DNA of 64,000 bases, from contig NZ_CP121682.1 in the NCBI RefSeq assembly GCF_029760955.1, positions 62,001 to 126,000 on the forward strand. Direction: 5' to 3'. Positions 9,290 through 17,661 of the stretch are shown here, one piece after another. A program made the translations under genes and the position numbers. Source of the DNA: Streptomyces cathayae. GTDB lineage: Bacteria; Actinomycetota; Actinomycetes; Streptomycetales; Streptomycetaceae. How positions within the stretch are numbered: position 1 is the first letter of the stretch; each line of letters begins with the position of its first letter. The notes under the pieces are model-generated. The model was not told the DNA's origin. It searched no databases and worked only from the letters and a program-made list of their open reading frames with translations.

Positions 9290-9820
9290 CACTGAGCTGT
9301 TTCCAATCTCATTTTGAGGTGTTGAGGTGGAGAGTGAAAACGGCCTGGACGAGGGTGGCGATGCGGTCGGTGGGCAGCAGTGTGCCGTCGAGGATCACGA
9401 ACGATTTGCGCGCCGCTGTCCGGGGGCAGTGGCAAGGTCCGGAGCGAGCGCCGCGAGGATCTCGACGACCTCCGCCACATAGCGGTGCACCGTGGCAACC
9501 CCGACGCCGAAACCTGCCGCGAACTGGGAGTATGTGTGTCCGCAGCGCAGATGGGCCAGCACGAGCAGGGCCTGCCGGCCTGACGGAAGCCGACGCCACC
9601 GCGTGCCGCGTTCACGACGTCGGGCGCTCAGCAGACCGGACAGGAACCGCAGGGTGGAACTGGACAGATCGAGTCCCGATGGGTAGACAAGCACACGAAG
9701 CTCCGGGCGGACAGGTTACTCTTGGTCGACAACCCATCTACCAGGAGCTTCGTCTCTTCCCCCTACCCGGCTCCCACGCCAACTCGGCCTGACACCAGCC
9801 AGGTTGGAAACAGCTCAGTG
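9290..9820 (-). mobile_element. IS5-family deletion derivative (~530 bp) with 17-bp inverted repeats
   Basis: Bounded by cactgagctgtttccaa at 9290-9306 and its exact inverse at 9804-9820. Inside are the two ends of an IS5-family transposase without its middle, so this is a non-autonomous, MITE-like derivative. It lies within the 3' end of the tpg remnant. Confidence 0.7.
9310..9694 (-). pseudogene. IS5-family transposase, internally deleted and frameshifted
   Basis: The GTG at 9694 gives MLVYPSGLDLSSSTLRFLSG and the HTH-containing N-terminal domain (RLPSGRQALLVLAHLRCGHT). A one-base loss in a C run near 9435 shifts the frame before ARKSFVILDGTLLPTDRIA, which contains the first catalytic Asp. 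This is fused directly to TLVQAVFTLHLNTSK-stop, the normal last residues. The second Asp and the Glu (about 130 residues) are missing. In relatives both sides of the join encode a similar CGCATC-CC stretch, which would fit deletion between short repeats. Confidence 0.7.
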
Positions 9821-9821
9821 A

Positions 9822-10330
9822 ACTCCACCTCCAGGCCGTGGGCGCGCCGACCGCCGTCACGGAAATAGATTTCGCCCAACCCTTCCGCTGCGATATCCCG
9901 CAGCTGCTGCTCGGTGGCGCCGGCGTCCTGGGCGGCGAGAGGGCGGGCCGCGTGCTGCGGGGGCAGGGCGAGGGTGAGATGGCGGATGTGGGCGTCGTCG
10001 GTGGTGCCGAGCGCGGCGGTGAAGCCGAACCGAGCACGGGTGTCGACGACCAGGTCGGTACTGGTGGCGGCCTGGCGGCGGGCTTGGGCACGGATACGGG
10101 GCTGCCGGCGGGCGCGCACTGCATCCTCCAGACGCTGCGCGAGGCCGGCGGATCTGGTCTTTGACGTACCCCTCCACAGTGCGCTGCGAGACGCCGAGCG
10201 CGCCGGCCACCGCGCGGGTGCCCTTGAGCTGCCTGACCGGGTGACTCATCTGCACTCCAGCCGACTTGGGGACGGGGCGGGTGAACGCTCCTTGGACGGC
10301 GCAGCGCAGGCCGTCTCCGACGATGCCCAT
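9822..10330 (-). pseudogene. tpg: Telomere terminal protein Tpg, frameshifted and IS-interrupted
   Basis: Tpg is the protein covalently bound to the 5' ends of linear Streptomyces replicons, where it primes end-patching. The ATG at 10330 gives MGIVGDGLRCAVQGAFTRPV, PKSAGVQMSHPVRQLKGTRA and LGVSQRTVEGYVKDQIRRP, the conserved HTH-bearing N-terminus. A small deletion near 10150 shifts the frame; homology resumes with LAQRLEDAVRARRQPRIRAQ, TDLVVDTRARFGFTAALGTT and YFRDGGRRAHGLEVEFTEL. An IS5 derivative then replaces the last ~10 residues. The usual partner gene tap was not found. Inactive here, so a working copy must be elsewhere if the replicon is linear. Confidence 0.75.
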
Positions 10331-10873
10331 GCGGGGCTCTCCGTTCATGACCGGCTGTGTGGGCCACTGAGCGGCGTTCCCGACCGGGCCGGGGTAGCTT
10401 GGCCCGCCACAGCCGGGAACGGGCCGTGCAGCGGCATGTGGCATGCAGCTTTGGCGGAGCCAGACCACACCCCTGCTTCAAACTACGGGCCGGATCAACT
10501 TCGTAACCAGACCACACGGGGACGTCAGCCGATTTGCCCGCAGAACAACAATTCCTTTCACCGGCCTGACAGCACCTCAAGTGGAAACTCTTCCAGGGCA
10601 AGCGCGCTAGACCAATGAAAGTTAATGGCGCATCACTGATGGAGAATGTATGACTCCCATCAACCGGTGAAACCACATGATGCGCCACGGGAAAAAATGG
10701 ATGTCGTCCATCAAGATGCGGTCTCCAGCACCTGCTAATAAGCTCGCTGAGTGGCCGGGTGTTGATGGCCCGAAGCCGGGCGCAGCAGCCGCCCCTACCC
10801 CGCCCAGCGGAAACGAAGACTTCCGCAGTCCAAACCTCTGCAGGGTTCACGTCTCCACGGGAGGAAGGTTGCG
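10331..10873. other. Intergenic region, no gene seen
   Basis: Promoter and leader space between the divergent tpg remnant and the fasciclin gene. I see no coding sequence or strong hairpin. The fasciclin ribosome-binding site gggaggaag lies at 10859-10867. Confidence 0.4.
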
Positions 10874-11452
10874 ATGAGGTTCACCTGCATGCGTACAGCA
10901 AAATCCACTGCGGCAGCTGTGGTCGCTATCCCACTCGCGCTTGGAGGTCTGGCGTCGCAGAGCCACGCACAGGATGCGTCTCCCAGCCCGTCGGGGACGT
11001 TCGGTCCCGGCTGTTCGGCGCTCTCCCAGAAGGCCGACACATCCAAGGACAAGCTCATAGAGGCTGCGGCCGCATACCCGCAACTCAGCCAGCTGGTCGC
11101 AGCCGCGGCCAGGGCAAACCTGATCGGCACCCTGGACGGGAAACCCAAGGTCACCATCTTCGCTCCCAACAACCAGGCTTTCCAGAAGGTGCCCGCGTCG
11201 CAGCTTGACTCGCTGCTCAGCAATCAGGGGCAGCTGAAGAAGGTGCTGACCTACCACGTGGTGGACAAGCAGATCACCCCGAACGAGCTCCCCAAGGGCT
11301 CCTTCACGACGGTAGAAGGCAGCAAACTGACCACGTCGGGCTCGGGCACCGACTTCAAGGTCAACGGCAAGGCGAACATCGTCTGCGGCAACATCAAGGC
11401 CGCGAACGCCACCATCTACGTCATTGACACAGTCCTCCAGCCACCGTCCTGA
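10874..11452 (+). CDS. Secreted fasciclin-domain protein
   Basis: Exported protein of 192 residues. The ATG at 10874 follows GGGAGGAAG by six bases. Residues 1-32 form a signal peptide (KSTAAAVVAIPLALGGLASQ, then SHAQD). From about residue 55 there is a single FAS1/fasciclin domain: LIEAAAAYPQLSQLVAAAAR, VTIFAPNNQAFQKVPASQLD, VLTYHVVDKQITPNEL and, at the end, IKAANATIYVIDTVLQPPS, which match the conserved H1 and H2 boxes. FAS1 domains mediate adhesion or bind surface polymers. The gene stands alone, with an IS integrase remnant downstream, and is intact. Confidence 0.88.
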   Translation: MRFTCMRTAKSTAAAVVAIPLALGGLASQSHAQDASPSPSGTFGPGCSALSQKADTSKDKLIEAAAAYPQLSQLVAAAARANLIGTLDGKPKVTIFAPNNQAFQKVPASQLDSLLSNQGQLKKVLTYHVVDKQITPNELPKGSFTTVEGSKLTTSGSGTDFKVNGKANIVCGNIKAANATIYVIDTVLQPPS

Positions 11453-11657
11453 CTCATGGCTCTCGTTCCGGGTGAGTCAGGCGAGGAGCCCTCGGGCTGT
11501 TTCGGTGGCGATGCCTGTCAGCGGCGGACCGTTAAGCGTGTCCTTGCCGAAAACCTCATCCGTGCAGGTGGGAGGAGGTGGACGGCCTTCGCGATCGACG
11601 CTCACTCCAGGACGCTTCTGGCGCTGAAGCCGATCAGCTTGGCAACGGGATCGTCCA
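11453..11657. other. Intergenic, possible short coding tail on minus strand
   Basis: Reading leftwards, 11560-11457 gives PTCTDEVFGKDTLNGPPLTG then IATETARGLLA and a stop, which looks protein-like but is too short to identify. Part of it repeats a sequence at about 3230-3260. Confidence 0.3.
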
Positions 11658-11744
11658 TGCTGCTGCGACTGGCCTACCTGGGCGTGAGCGATGCGCTCGC
11701 GCTGCTACGCCTACTGCCGGTCAGGGGCCGGGACAAGGACATTG

Positions 11745-12616
11745 AGGGTTTTCAGCAGTGCCGCTCCAGGGTGAGGACGGCCTTGGTGATTGACGTCATG
11801 CGATTTGGGCTGCATCGGGCTCTGCGGAAGATTCGCCAGGATTTCAGGCGGGCGATTCCTCGTTCGACGGGTACGCGGGCGGCGGACAAGGCCCGGTTGA
11901 CCGTCTGCTCGGTCGGGGTGAGTTCGCCCTGGGGCGGCCGGCGTTTGGGGGTGGTGACCCACTCGCCCGCGCCGATGTAGGCCATGTCGGCGAGGACGGG
12001 GACGCCCTGGCGCCCGCAGATTCTGATGATCTTGTGGGTGCGGGCGGCGGTCAGGTCGTGCGTCCGGCCGGGCAGGGCGGGTGAGAGCCACAGCGTGCGA
12101 CCGGCCGGATCCGCGATGACCTGCACGTTCACGCCGTGCCGCTTGTGCTTCGTCGAATAGTCCGCGCGTCCGTCGCCGACCCGGTCGCACTCGGCGAGCG
12201 TGCCGTCCAGGAGAACGTAGTCGGGGTCTGTCTCGCGTAGGACCTTCAGCAGGCCCGGCGCTTTGGCGGCCAGGTGCTCGACGACCGTGGTGACGTAGGC
12301 GTGGGCGGTGCCGACGGAAATACGGAAACCCGCGGCGAGTTGAGCCAGGGGGTCGTGCCGGCGCAGGTATGCCAGAGCGATCACCGCACGCTCGGACGGC
12401 CGGAGTTTGCAGCGTCGGTCACCCTCACGGGTGACGATCAGCATCGTCACCCACTCCACGAGTGCGTGCGGCAGGTCGAGTGCGGCAGGATACGGGATCA
12501 ACAGGGCTCCTGAGCTGGAGAGTTGAGACCTAGACATCTCTCTTAACGGCACGGGAGCCCTGTCCGTTGCCTACGGTCCCGCCGTCACCCGTCCGGGGGC
12601 CACCCTGAAAACCCTC
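11745..12616 (-). mobile_element. Intact IS5-family insertion sequence, 872 bp
   Basis: Ends are agggttttcag (11745-11755) and its inverse ctgaaaaccct (12606-12616). A 5-bp target duplication cattg occurs at 11740-11744 and 12617-12621. The single transposase gene has no lesion, so this is probably the most recent and possibly mobile IS in the window. Confidence 0.85.
11752..12537 (-). CDS. IS5-family transposase (intact)
   Basis: DDE transposase of 261 residues. The ATG at 12537 gives [20 protein letters not shown]. The N-terminal HTH region is [20 protein letters not shown] and [16 protein letters not shown]. Catalytic residues are in [13 protein letters not shown] (Asp), [14 protein letters not shown] (Asp) and [13 protein letters not shown] (Glu); the block [16 protein letters not shown] between them is typical of the DDE_Tnp_4 group. 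The stop lies seven bases inside the left inverted repeat. Neighbouring DNA is its target, an older integrase gene. Confidence 0.88.
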   Translation of the reverse strand: MSRSQLSSSGALLIPYPAALDLPHALVEWVTMLIVTREGDRRCKLRPSERAVIALAYLRRHDPLAQLAAGFRISVGTAHAYVTTVVEHLAAKAPGLLKVLRETDPDYVLLDGTLAECDRVGDGRADYSTKHKRHGVNVQVIADPAGRTLWLSPALPGRTHDLTAARTHKIIRICGRQGVPVLADMAYIGAGEWVTTPKRRPPQGELTPTEQTVNRALSAARVPVERGIARLKSWRIFRRARCSPNRMTSITKAVLTLERHC

Positions 12617-12660
12617 ATTGAAATCCTGGCCCTGCGGCATCAGGTCACGATGCCGGACGA

Positions 12661-12960
12661 AGATGCCGCCCTCGACGTGGCGGGGGTGCACGCCGTTGCT
12701 GGAGCTGTGCGGTCCGACGGTGGCGATGGGGGCGCCGTTGTCGCAGGTGGCTCCGCGGAAGACCTCGACGGTCCTCCGGCTGTCGTTGCGGATGTTCAGG
12801 CTGCGGGAGCCCAGGCCGCTCACGACGGTGATGCAGTCGCCCGGGGCGGCCGAGTAGGAACGCTCGTTGATGTGGATCCGGCCTCCGAAGCCCCGGTCTC
12901 CGAAGCCTCGGCCTTCGTTGCCCCTGCCGGAGTCGCCGCCCAGGGGGGCCGAGGCTCATC
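12661..12960 (-). pseudogene. Fragment of the secreted repeat protein gene (copy B)
   Basis: From 12665 to 12902 the sequence is identical, base for base, to 7599-7836 in the complete gene. It covers the beta-rich C-terminal module (GRIHINERSYSAAPGDCITV to HPRHVEGG). Neither a signal peptide nor a repeat array follows upstream: after GDRGFG the reading passes through RGNEG-like codons and ends in other DNA. The complete identity points to recent copying or gene conversion. Confidence 0.8.
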
Positions 12961-13163
12961 CCACCAGCCTCCGTCCGGCGTGTCGACGCGCAGCGGCAGG
13001 CCCGCCGTGACCGCACTCGCCCGGAGGTCCGTGATGAAGTCCTCTACGGCCAGGCCGTGGTGGCGGCGCAGGTCGACCCGGCCGGGGCCGGCGCCCGGAC
13101 AGTCGACGGCCCCTTCCGGGCGGCAGCCGCGAAGCTCCTGGGGGGTTGCGGGTCTCCGCCGTT
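12961..13163 (-). pseudogene. Unidentified coding fragment
   Basis: Reading leftwards the frame gives VDLRRHHGLAVEDFITDLRA and SAVTAGLPLRVDTPDGGWW, which has normal protein texture, but no start, no stop of its own and no family I recognise. It lies between the MerR-like gene and the copy B fragment and probably lost its 3' end when that copy arrived. Confidence 0.35.
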
Positions 13164-13502
13164 TCAGGCCGCGGTCGTCGGGTTGGCCGATTCGGCGGTG
13201 CGGCGGTATTCGGCGTTGAGGCGCTGGGCTTCTTCGAGCTGGTCCTCGAGGATGACGATGCGGCAGGCGGCCTCGATGGAGGTGCCGTGGTCGACGAGTT
13301 CCCGGGCGCGGGCGGCGATGCGCAGCTGGTAGCGGGAGTAGCGGCGGTGGCCGCCCTCGGAGCGCAGCGGGGTGATCAGGCGGGCGTCGCCGAGGGCGCG
13401 GAGGAAGCCCGGGGTGGTGCCGAGCATCTCGGCGGCCCGGCCCATGGTGTAGGCGGGGTAGTCGTCGTCATCGAGACGGCCGAAGGAGTCGTCTGCGGTC
13501 AC
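13164..13502 (-). CDS. MerR-type HTH regulator, small
   Basis: DNA-binding protein of 112 residues. The GTG at 13502 is preceded by AGAGAGG and starts VTADDSFGRLDDDDYPAYTM. The winged-helix MerR region is YTMGRAAEMLGTTPGFLRAL, then ARLITPLRSEGGHRRYSRYQ, in which the HRRYS/T wing is diagnostic. A coiled helix ends the protein (LEEAQRLNAEYRRTAESA), so it should dimerise. There is no effector domain, so what it senses is unknown. A perfect 14-bp inverted repeat lies in its leader at 13529-13559. The gene appears intact amid pseudogenes. Confidence 0.75.
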   Translation of the reverse strand: MTADDSFGRLDDDDYPAYTMGRAAEMLGTTPGFLRALGDARLITPLRSEGGHRRYSRYQLRIAARARELVDHGTSIEAACRIVILEDQLEEAQRLNAEYRRTAESANPTTAA

Positions 13503-13528
13503 TTGCACCTCTCTGTGGAACGCGTGGA

Positions 13529-13559
13529 GGGGCCCTGGTGCCATTGGCACCAGGGCCCC
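13529..13559. promoter_or_regulatory. Perfect 14-bp inverted repeat upstream of MerR-type gene
   Basis: ggggccctggtgcc (13529-13542) and ggcaccagggcccc (13546-13559) separated by att. It lies 27 bp upstream of the GTG of the regulator. It could be an operator for the regulator itself, a leader hairpin or a terminator of an upstream transcript; no T-run follows on either strand. Confidence 0.55.
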
Positions 13560-14188
13560 GAAGGAACTGCTACACCATCTGCCGGCCCTGATCCTGCGCC
13601 GGCCTCCTGTTTCCGCAGACCCGACCGAGAAGCTGACGGGAGTGCGGGGATCGCGGTTGCTTGACCGGAGACCACCTCACTATCGATGTCCTGCGGTACC
13701 CGGGCTCAAGACTTCGACCCGGGCGATCCTGATGGCGCCTGGCTCCTCCGTTCTTCCCTCTGGGATCAATCACTTACCTACTGCTGGTCCTGCTGGTCCT
13801 GCGAACTGCTGGTGGCCTGTGACAGCGCCACTCTTCGGCAGCCAGCCCCGTCGCCGGTCCTGCGTCTGCTCTGGCTTGGAACCCCACTGCCGAACCTCCC
13901 GGTGCGCGCGTCCGCAGCCGACGCCTTCACCGAGGTACTGCTCACTGACTTCACTGCGGGGTCCTGCGCACTGCACTTACGGGTACTGCGCACGGCGGCC
14001 CCTGATCACTGCGGGCCACCCGGTCCGGTCGTCAGTCCCGTCGCCGTCCTGCAACCGCTCTGGCTTCGAAACTCCACCACCGCACCGTCCTGCATCCTGC
14101 AACTGCGGGTACTGCTGCCCGGCAGTTCGTCTCTGCCGGGCCCTGTTGATCTCGACTACAAGAGAAACCATAACCACACCACCACCCA
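13560..14188. other. Intergenic region with degenerate direct repeats
   Basis: No gene I can support. A segment at 13848-13885 (ccgtcgccggtcctgcgtct...) recurs in degenerate form at 14038-14075 (cccgtcgccgtcctgcaacc...), and the nearby motif cgggtactg occurs at about 13980 and 14107. These look like diverged copies of a roughly 190-bp unit of unknown role. Confidence 0.4.
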
Positions 14189-14386
14189 ATGTCTACTCCG
14201 ACCGCCATAGATTTCCGCGCGTTCACCGGTGAGGTAATCGACCTCGAACAGCGACGGGGCAGGCGCACGCCCGTCACCGCCCGGTTGACGGGCCAGGCCG
14301 GGGCACCAGCACCACGTAGACAGGACCCACGAGCCGGCAGGGGAGCAAAACCGCCCCCGGGGGCAACGAGCGTCACGAAACGGTGA
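14189..14386 (+). CDS. Small basic hypothetical protein, 65 aa
   Basis: The ATG at 14189 gives MSTPTAIDFRAFTGEVIDLE followed by QRRGRRTPVTARLTGQAG. The first 35 residues have good coding texture and codon bias; the remainder is Pro/Arg-rich. It has no clear Shine-Dalgarno site. I do not recognise a family. It may be a genuine small gene or the 5' end of a lost one. Confidence 0.4.
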   Translation: MSTPTAIDFRAFTGEVIDLEQRRGRRTPVTARLTGQAGAPAPRRQDPRAGRGAKPPPGATSVTKR

Positions 14387-14463
14387 CTGCTCCCCCATAC
14401 CGGCACAGCCGTCTCATCGAACCGCTGACCTCAGCACACCTGTTACCGCCCAGGGGGACGACG

Positions 14464-14899
14464 TGAGCAGCCCATACACCGCACCACAGCCACCGCGCCC
14501 CGGTGAACGCGTAAACGCTATGTGCTTCCCGCTCTTGGCCTGGCCTTCCTGATCGGCCTGGGAGCAGGGTCCGGCTCCGACTCCCAAGCCGATGACGCCA
14601 GACCGGCCTCCGCCACGCCGCAGCCGACGGCCACCGTCACCGCCACGATGACCGCCACCGCGGAGGCTGACCCTGCGCCCACGGCCACCGAAACCGTCAC
14701 CGCTCAGCCCCCTCGGGTAGCGGCGGTGGTGGCAGCGACGACAACAGCGCGGAAAGCGGCAGCGGCGCCGGGAGCGTCTACTACGCCAACTGTGCGGCAG
14801 CCCGTGCCGCGGGAGCCGCACCCGTCCACCGCGGCGAGCCCGGCTACGGCCGTCGTCTCGACCGCGACGGCACCGACTGCTGTGACCCAGCGCGGTAGA
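14464..14899 (+). pseudogene. Excalibur-domain membrane protein, two frameshifts
   Basis: The GTG at 14464 (VSSPYTAPQPPRPGER) starts the gene. Near 14515 the frame shifts to YVLPALGLAFLIGLGAGSGS, one membrane segment, followed by a Thr/Ala linker. Near 14705 it shifts again to GSVYYANCAAARAAGAAPVH then RGEPGYGRRLDRDGTDC, a clear calcium-binding Excalibur motif (DxDxDGxxCE type), here ending CCDPAR. Two indels and the altered last Cys-Glu mean it is not functional. Confidence 0.65.
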
Positions 14900-15308
14900 T
14901 GGCGGATCATGCCCTCTTCGGCGCAGGTCACGGGCGTGCAGAGCAAACCGGTTGGCGGACCTTGAGGGTGATAGTCGGCGGATCACGGCACGGCCAGCGC
15001 CCGGCCAGCCAGTGCCGCTGGTCAGCACACCAACTGAAGGCACGGGCCGTCCGCGAGGTCGACCACGGAGAGCCGGACAAGCCCCGCACCGGGCACACAT
15101 GAACCCGGACGCGCTAGTTGGAACCAGTAGGGCTCGGTGAGCTGATGGGTTCTGACCTGTGGGACATGCATGTTGGCACCAAGTGGTCATGCCTCTTGCA
15201 ACCAACCGCGAGTGGGCTCACTCCGGTACTGGTTCGGGAGGCGGGCCTGGGATAGAGACAGAAGGCCGAGGCTCAGATTTTCCTGAAACGCTCTGAGAGA
15301 CTCCTTAA
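14900..15308. other. Intergenic region, no gene seen
   Basis: GC-rich DNA between the Excalibur remnant and an IS5 element. The minus strand at 15305-15187 reads LRAFQENLSLGLLSLSQARL to a stop, which may be the tail of a lost gene cut by the IS, but I cannot assign it. Confidence 0.35.
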
Positions 15309-16160
15309 GACCGTGTCCTATGTGGTGAGTCGGATGAGTCGCTTGTAGCAGCACAGGGCGGCGGCGAGGCCGAGGAAGGCCAGGTAGTTGCGGGGATGGC
15401 GTTCGTAGCGGTGGTTGAGTCGGCGGTATCCGGTCAGCCAGGACATGGTCCGTTCGATGACCCATCGGCGGCGCCCCAGCCGTTCGCTGGACTCGATGCC
15501 CTTGCGGGCGATGCGCACGCCGATGTGCTTGCCCCACAGCCATCGCCGCAGGTGGGGGACATCGTATGCCTTGTCGGCATGCAGGCGTTGGGGCTTGACG
15601 TACCGGCCGCGGTGGGGGTCGTGTCTCGTTTGGTGACCCTCGACCATCGGCTTCAGCGCGAGGCTGTCGTGGGTGTTCGCTGCGGAGAGGCAGCCCGTTC
15701 GCGCCCGACAGGACGTGCATCTTGGAATCTGGCTTGCCCCGGTCCACGGGGCTCGGGCCGGTGAGTTCGCCCCTTTTTTGGCCCTCACGTGGGCGGAGTC
15801 GAGCACGGCCCGGGACAGGTCGAGCAGGCCGGCGTCGTCCAGGCGGTGCAGGATCTCTTCGTGCAGCCGGCCCCACACACCGGCCCGCGACCAGATCTGG
15901 AACCGGCGGTGGGCGGTCGACTTCGAGATGCCGAAGCACGGGGGCAGCGCCCGCCAGGCACAGCCAGACACCAGCACGTAGATGATCGCGGCGAACAGCG
16001 TCTCATCAGGCGTGTCCGGTGTCCCGCCGCCCTGCGGACGTACCTTCGACGGCGGGATCAGCGGCTTCGCGATCTCCCACAGTCCGTCCGGAACAATCCA
16101 ACTCCACGTATCCCGCCCCATGATGAGCCCAACGACCGACTCACCACGTAGGACACGGCC
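15309..16160 (-). mobile_element. IS5-family insertion sequence, 852 bp, ttaa flanks
   Basis: Imperfect ~25-bp terminal inverted repeats (gaccgtgtcctatgtggtga at 15309 and the inverse of the sequence ending at 16160 with two mismatches). The 4-bp sequence ttaa flanks both sides (15305-15308 and 16161-16164) and may be the target duplication. Its transposase is damaged. Confidence 0.75.
15318..16121 (-). pseudogene. IS5-family transposase with a frameshifted middle segment
   Basis: An open frame of 267 codons starts MGRDTWSWIVPDGLWEIAKP and ends CCYKRLIRLTT. Catalytic surroundings AVLDSAHVRAKK, AANTHDSLALKPM and WVIERTMSWLTGYRR are present. Between the first two, the frame reads non-homologous ANSPARAPWTGAS, while the conserved GELTGPSPVDRGKPDSKMHV is found in the -1 frame. 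The shift occurs at AAAAAAGGGG (15770-15779 on the minus strand), a classical slippery run. A deletion of about 14 bp near 15690 then returns the frame. No single reading gives a complete enzyme, so I treat it as inactive. Confidence 0.7.
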
Positions 16161-16418
16161 TTAAGGACGGGCACTGACAAAAGCCGGAAAATGGAACAAT
16201 TCTGCGAATTCGATGGGAGTGCCCAGGCGTCGGGCGGCCCCGCCCGTGCGGGATCAGGCGGCGACGCGGTGCTGGGCGAGCTTGTCCAGCGTGAGCGGCC
16301 ACTCCCTCAAGGCTCCGCCCTGTTTTACGCCGACCGCTCGTCGAACGCTGCGCCAAATGGCCTCTCCTGCGGCTCACTTCGGTTGCCCGATGGGGCAGTG
16401 CAACCTTGTGAGCTGGTT

Positions 16419-17558
16419 GTGAGTCTTCTGATCGATCACTTTCGTGATCGGACCCACGAGGAGACCATCATCAGCGCCATACGCAAGACCCTCACCGCTA
16501 CCGCCGTCGTCGGTGCCGTACTCGCGGGCTCCGCTGCCTGCGGAACGGCGGAGCAGCTTTCCGCCGGCCAGAAGCTCGACCATGCCTTCGAGCAGCTCGG
16601 CAAGAAGAAGACGCTCTCTTTCCAGCTCGACCTGGACACCGACGTCACGTCTCTGAAGGCGCTGGACGCCAAGTCCGACCCCGCCCCCGGCGAGGAGATC
16701 CCGGATGAGGCCGCCGAGTTGATGAGCGACGCGACGATCACGGTTACCGTGCAGTCGAAGAAGCCGCTCGACGAGTCCGGCGAGAAGGACCTCGTCGGCA
16801 TGGCCATGAAGATCAGCAATCCGGAGGGCGATCTCGCTGAGTACCGGATGATCGACGACTACATCTACGTCCGTGCCGACGTCGACACCATCGGCAAGAT
16901 GATGGGCAGCCCGCTACCGGCCGCTGAAGACCTGCCTCCGCAGGCTCAGTCCTTCAAGAGCGTCCTCGAGGGCAAGTGGGTGAAGTTCAGCGCCAAGAAG
17001 ATGGAGGAGGTCGTCGCCGAGGGCCAGGAGGACCAGGGCGGTCCCGCGCCCGCCCCGTCCCTCGACGCCAAGACGCAGAAGAAGCTCGTGGGAGCCCTCC
17101 GGACGGTCGTCGCCCGTGAGGTGAGCTTCAAGACGGCCGACAGCGAGAACGGCACCGAACACATCACCGCCACGGCTCCCTTCCGCACGCTGATCACCGA
17201 ACTGCTCGACGAGATCCGCCCGCTGACGAAGGACCTGCCGCCGGGCATGGAGCTGCCGACGGACAAGGACCTCAAGGACGCGCCCGACACCAAGGTGACG
17301 GCGGACTTCACACTGAAGAACGACGAGTTGACTGAGGTGAATGTGGACCTTGCCGCGTTGGCCGAGGACGCCAAGGTCAAGAAGTTCGGCCTGATTGTGC
17401 GGATGAGCGACGGCACCAAGCCCACCGCTCCGGCCGGTGCCACCGAGCTGGACCTGCAGGAACTCATGGAGGGCTTCTTCGCCGGCCCGGCGATGGACGA
17501 CTCCGAGTGGGACGAAAGCGACTACGCCGACCCGGACTTCCCGGAGGACGAGTTCTGA
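16419..17558 (+). CDS. Secreted lipoprotein, LppX/LprG-like length
   Basis: Exported lipoprotein of about 360 residues. The lipobox is LAGSAAC with the lipidated Cys a few residues before GTAEQLSAGQKLDHAF; the signal helix is TLTATAVVGAVLAG. The mature part has repeated beta-strand/charged patterns (SFQLDLDTDVTSLKALDAKS, YIYVRADVDTIGKMM) and a very acidic C-terminus (DDSEWDESDYADPDF). The start is uncertain. A good Shine-Dalgarno GAGGAG at 16458-16463 is followed by ATC ATC where an ATG would be expected (16466), and the nearest in-frame GTG is at 16419. It resembles actinomycete lipoproteins that carry lipids between membranes, but that is inference. Confidence 0.7.
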   Translation: MSLLIDHFRDRTHEETIISAIRKTLTATAVVGAVLAGSAACGTAEQLSAGQKLDHAFEQLGKKKTLSFQLDLDTDVTSLKALDAKSDPAPGEEIPDEAAELMSDATITVTVQSKKPLDESGEKDLVGMAMKISNPEGDLAEYRMIDDYIYVRADVDTIGKMMGSPLPAAEDLPPQAQSFKSVLEGKWVKFSAKKMEEVVAEGQEDQGGPAPAPSLDAKTQKKLVGALRTVVAREVSFKTADSENGTEHITATAPFRTLITELLDEIRPLTKDLPPGMELPTDKDLKDAPDTKVTADFTLKNDELTEVNVDLAALAEDAKVKKFGLIVRMSDGTKPTAPAGATELDLQELMEGFFAGPAMDDSEWDESDYADPDFPEDEF

Positions 17559-17661
17559 TCGCACCGAGCGCTGACGGGGCCGGACGCCGCAATCGCATGG
17601 TGAGTGACCGCACAGGTGCTTTCTGCCCGCCCGTGGCTCCCGGGTTCCGTACCCGGGCGGC

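Larger units (their letters stand above)
11658..12660 (+). pseudogene. Integrase-type transposase N-terminus, split by an IS
   Basis: The ATG at 11658 gives MLLRLAYLGVSDALALLRLL and RGRDKDIE up to the insertion point at 11744; the frame resumes at 12617 as IEILALRHQVTM. Removing the IS and one copy of the 5-bp duplication restores DKDIEILALRHQVTM, the normal N-terminus of rve integrases of streptomycete IS elements. About 12660 the sequence switches to a copy of the secreted-repeat-protein gene, so the catalytic core is missing. Confidence 0.7.

Noticed and set aside
13686..14210. A 174-codon rightward frame rich in Leu and Ser
   Set aside because: It lies over degenerate direct repeats, has no start signal, and its composition follows the repeated DNA rather than a protein.
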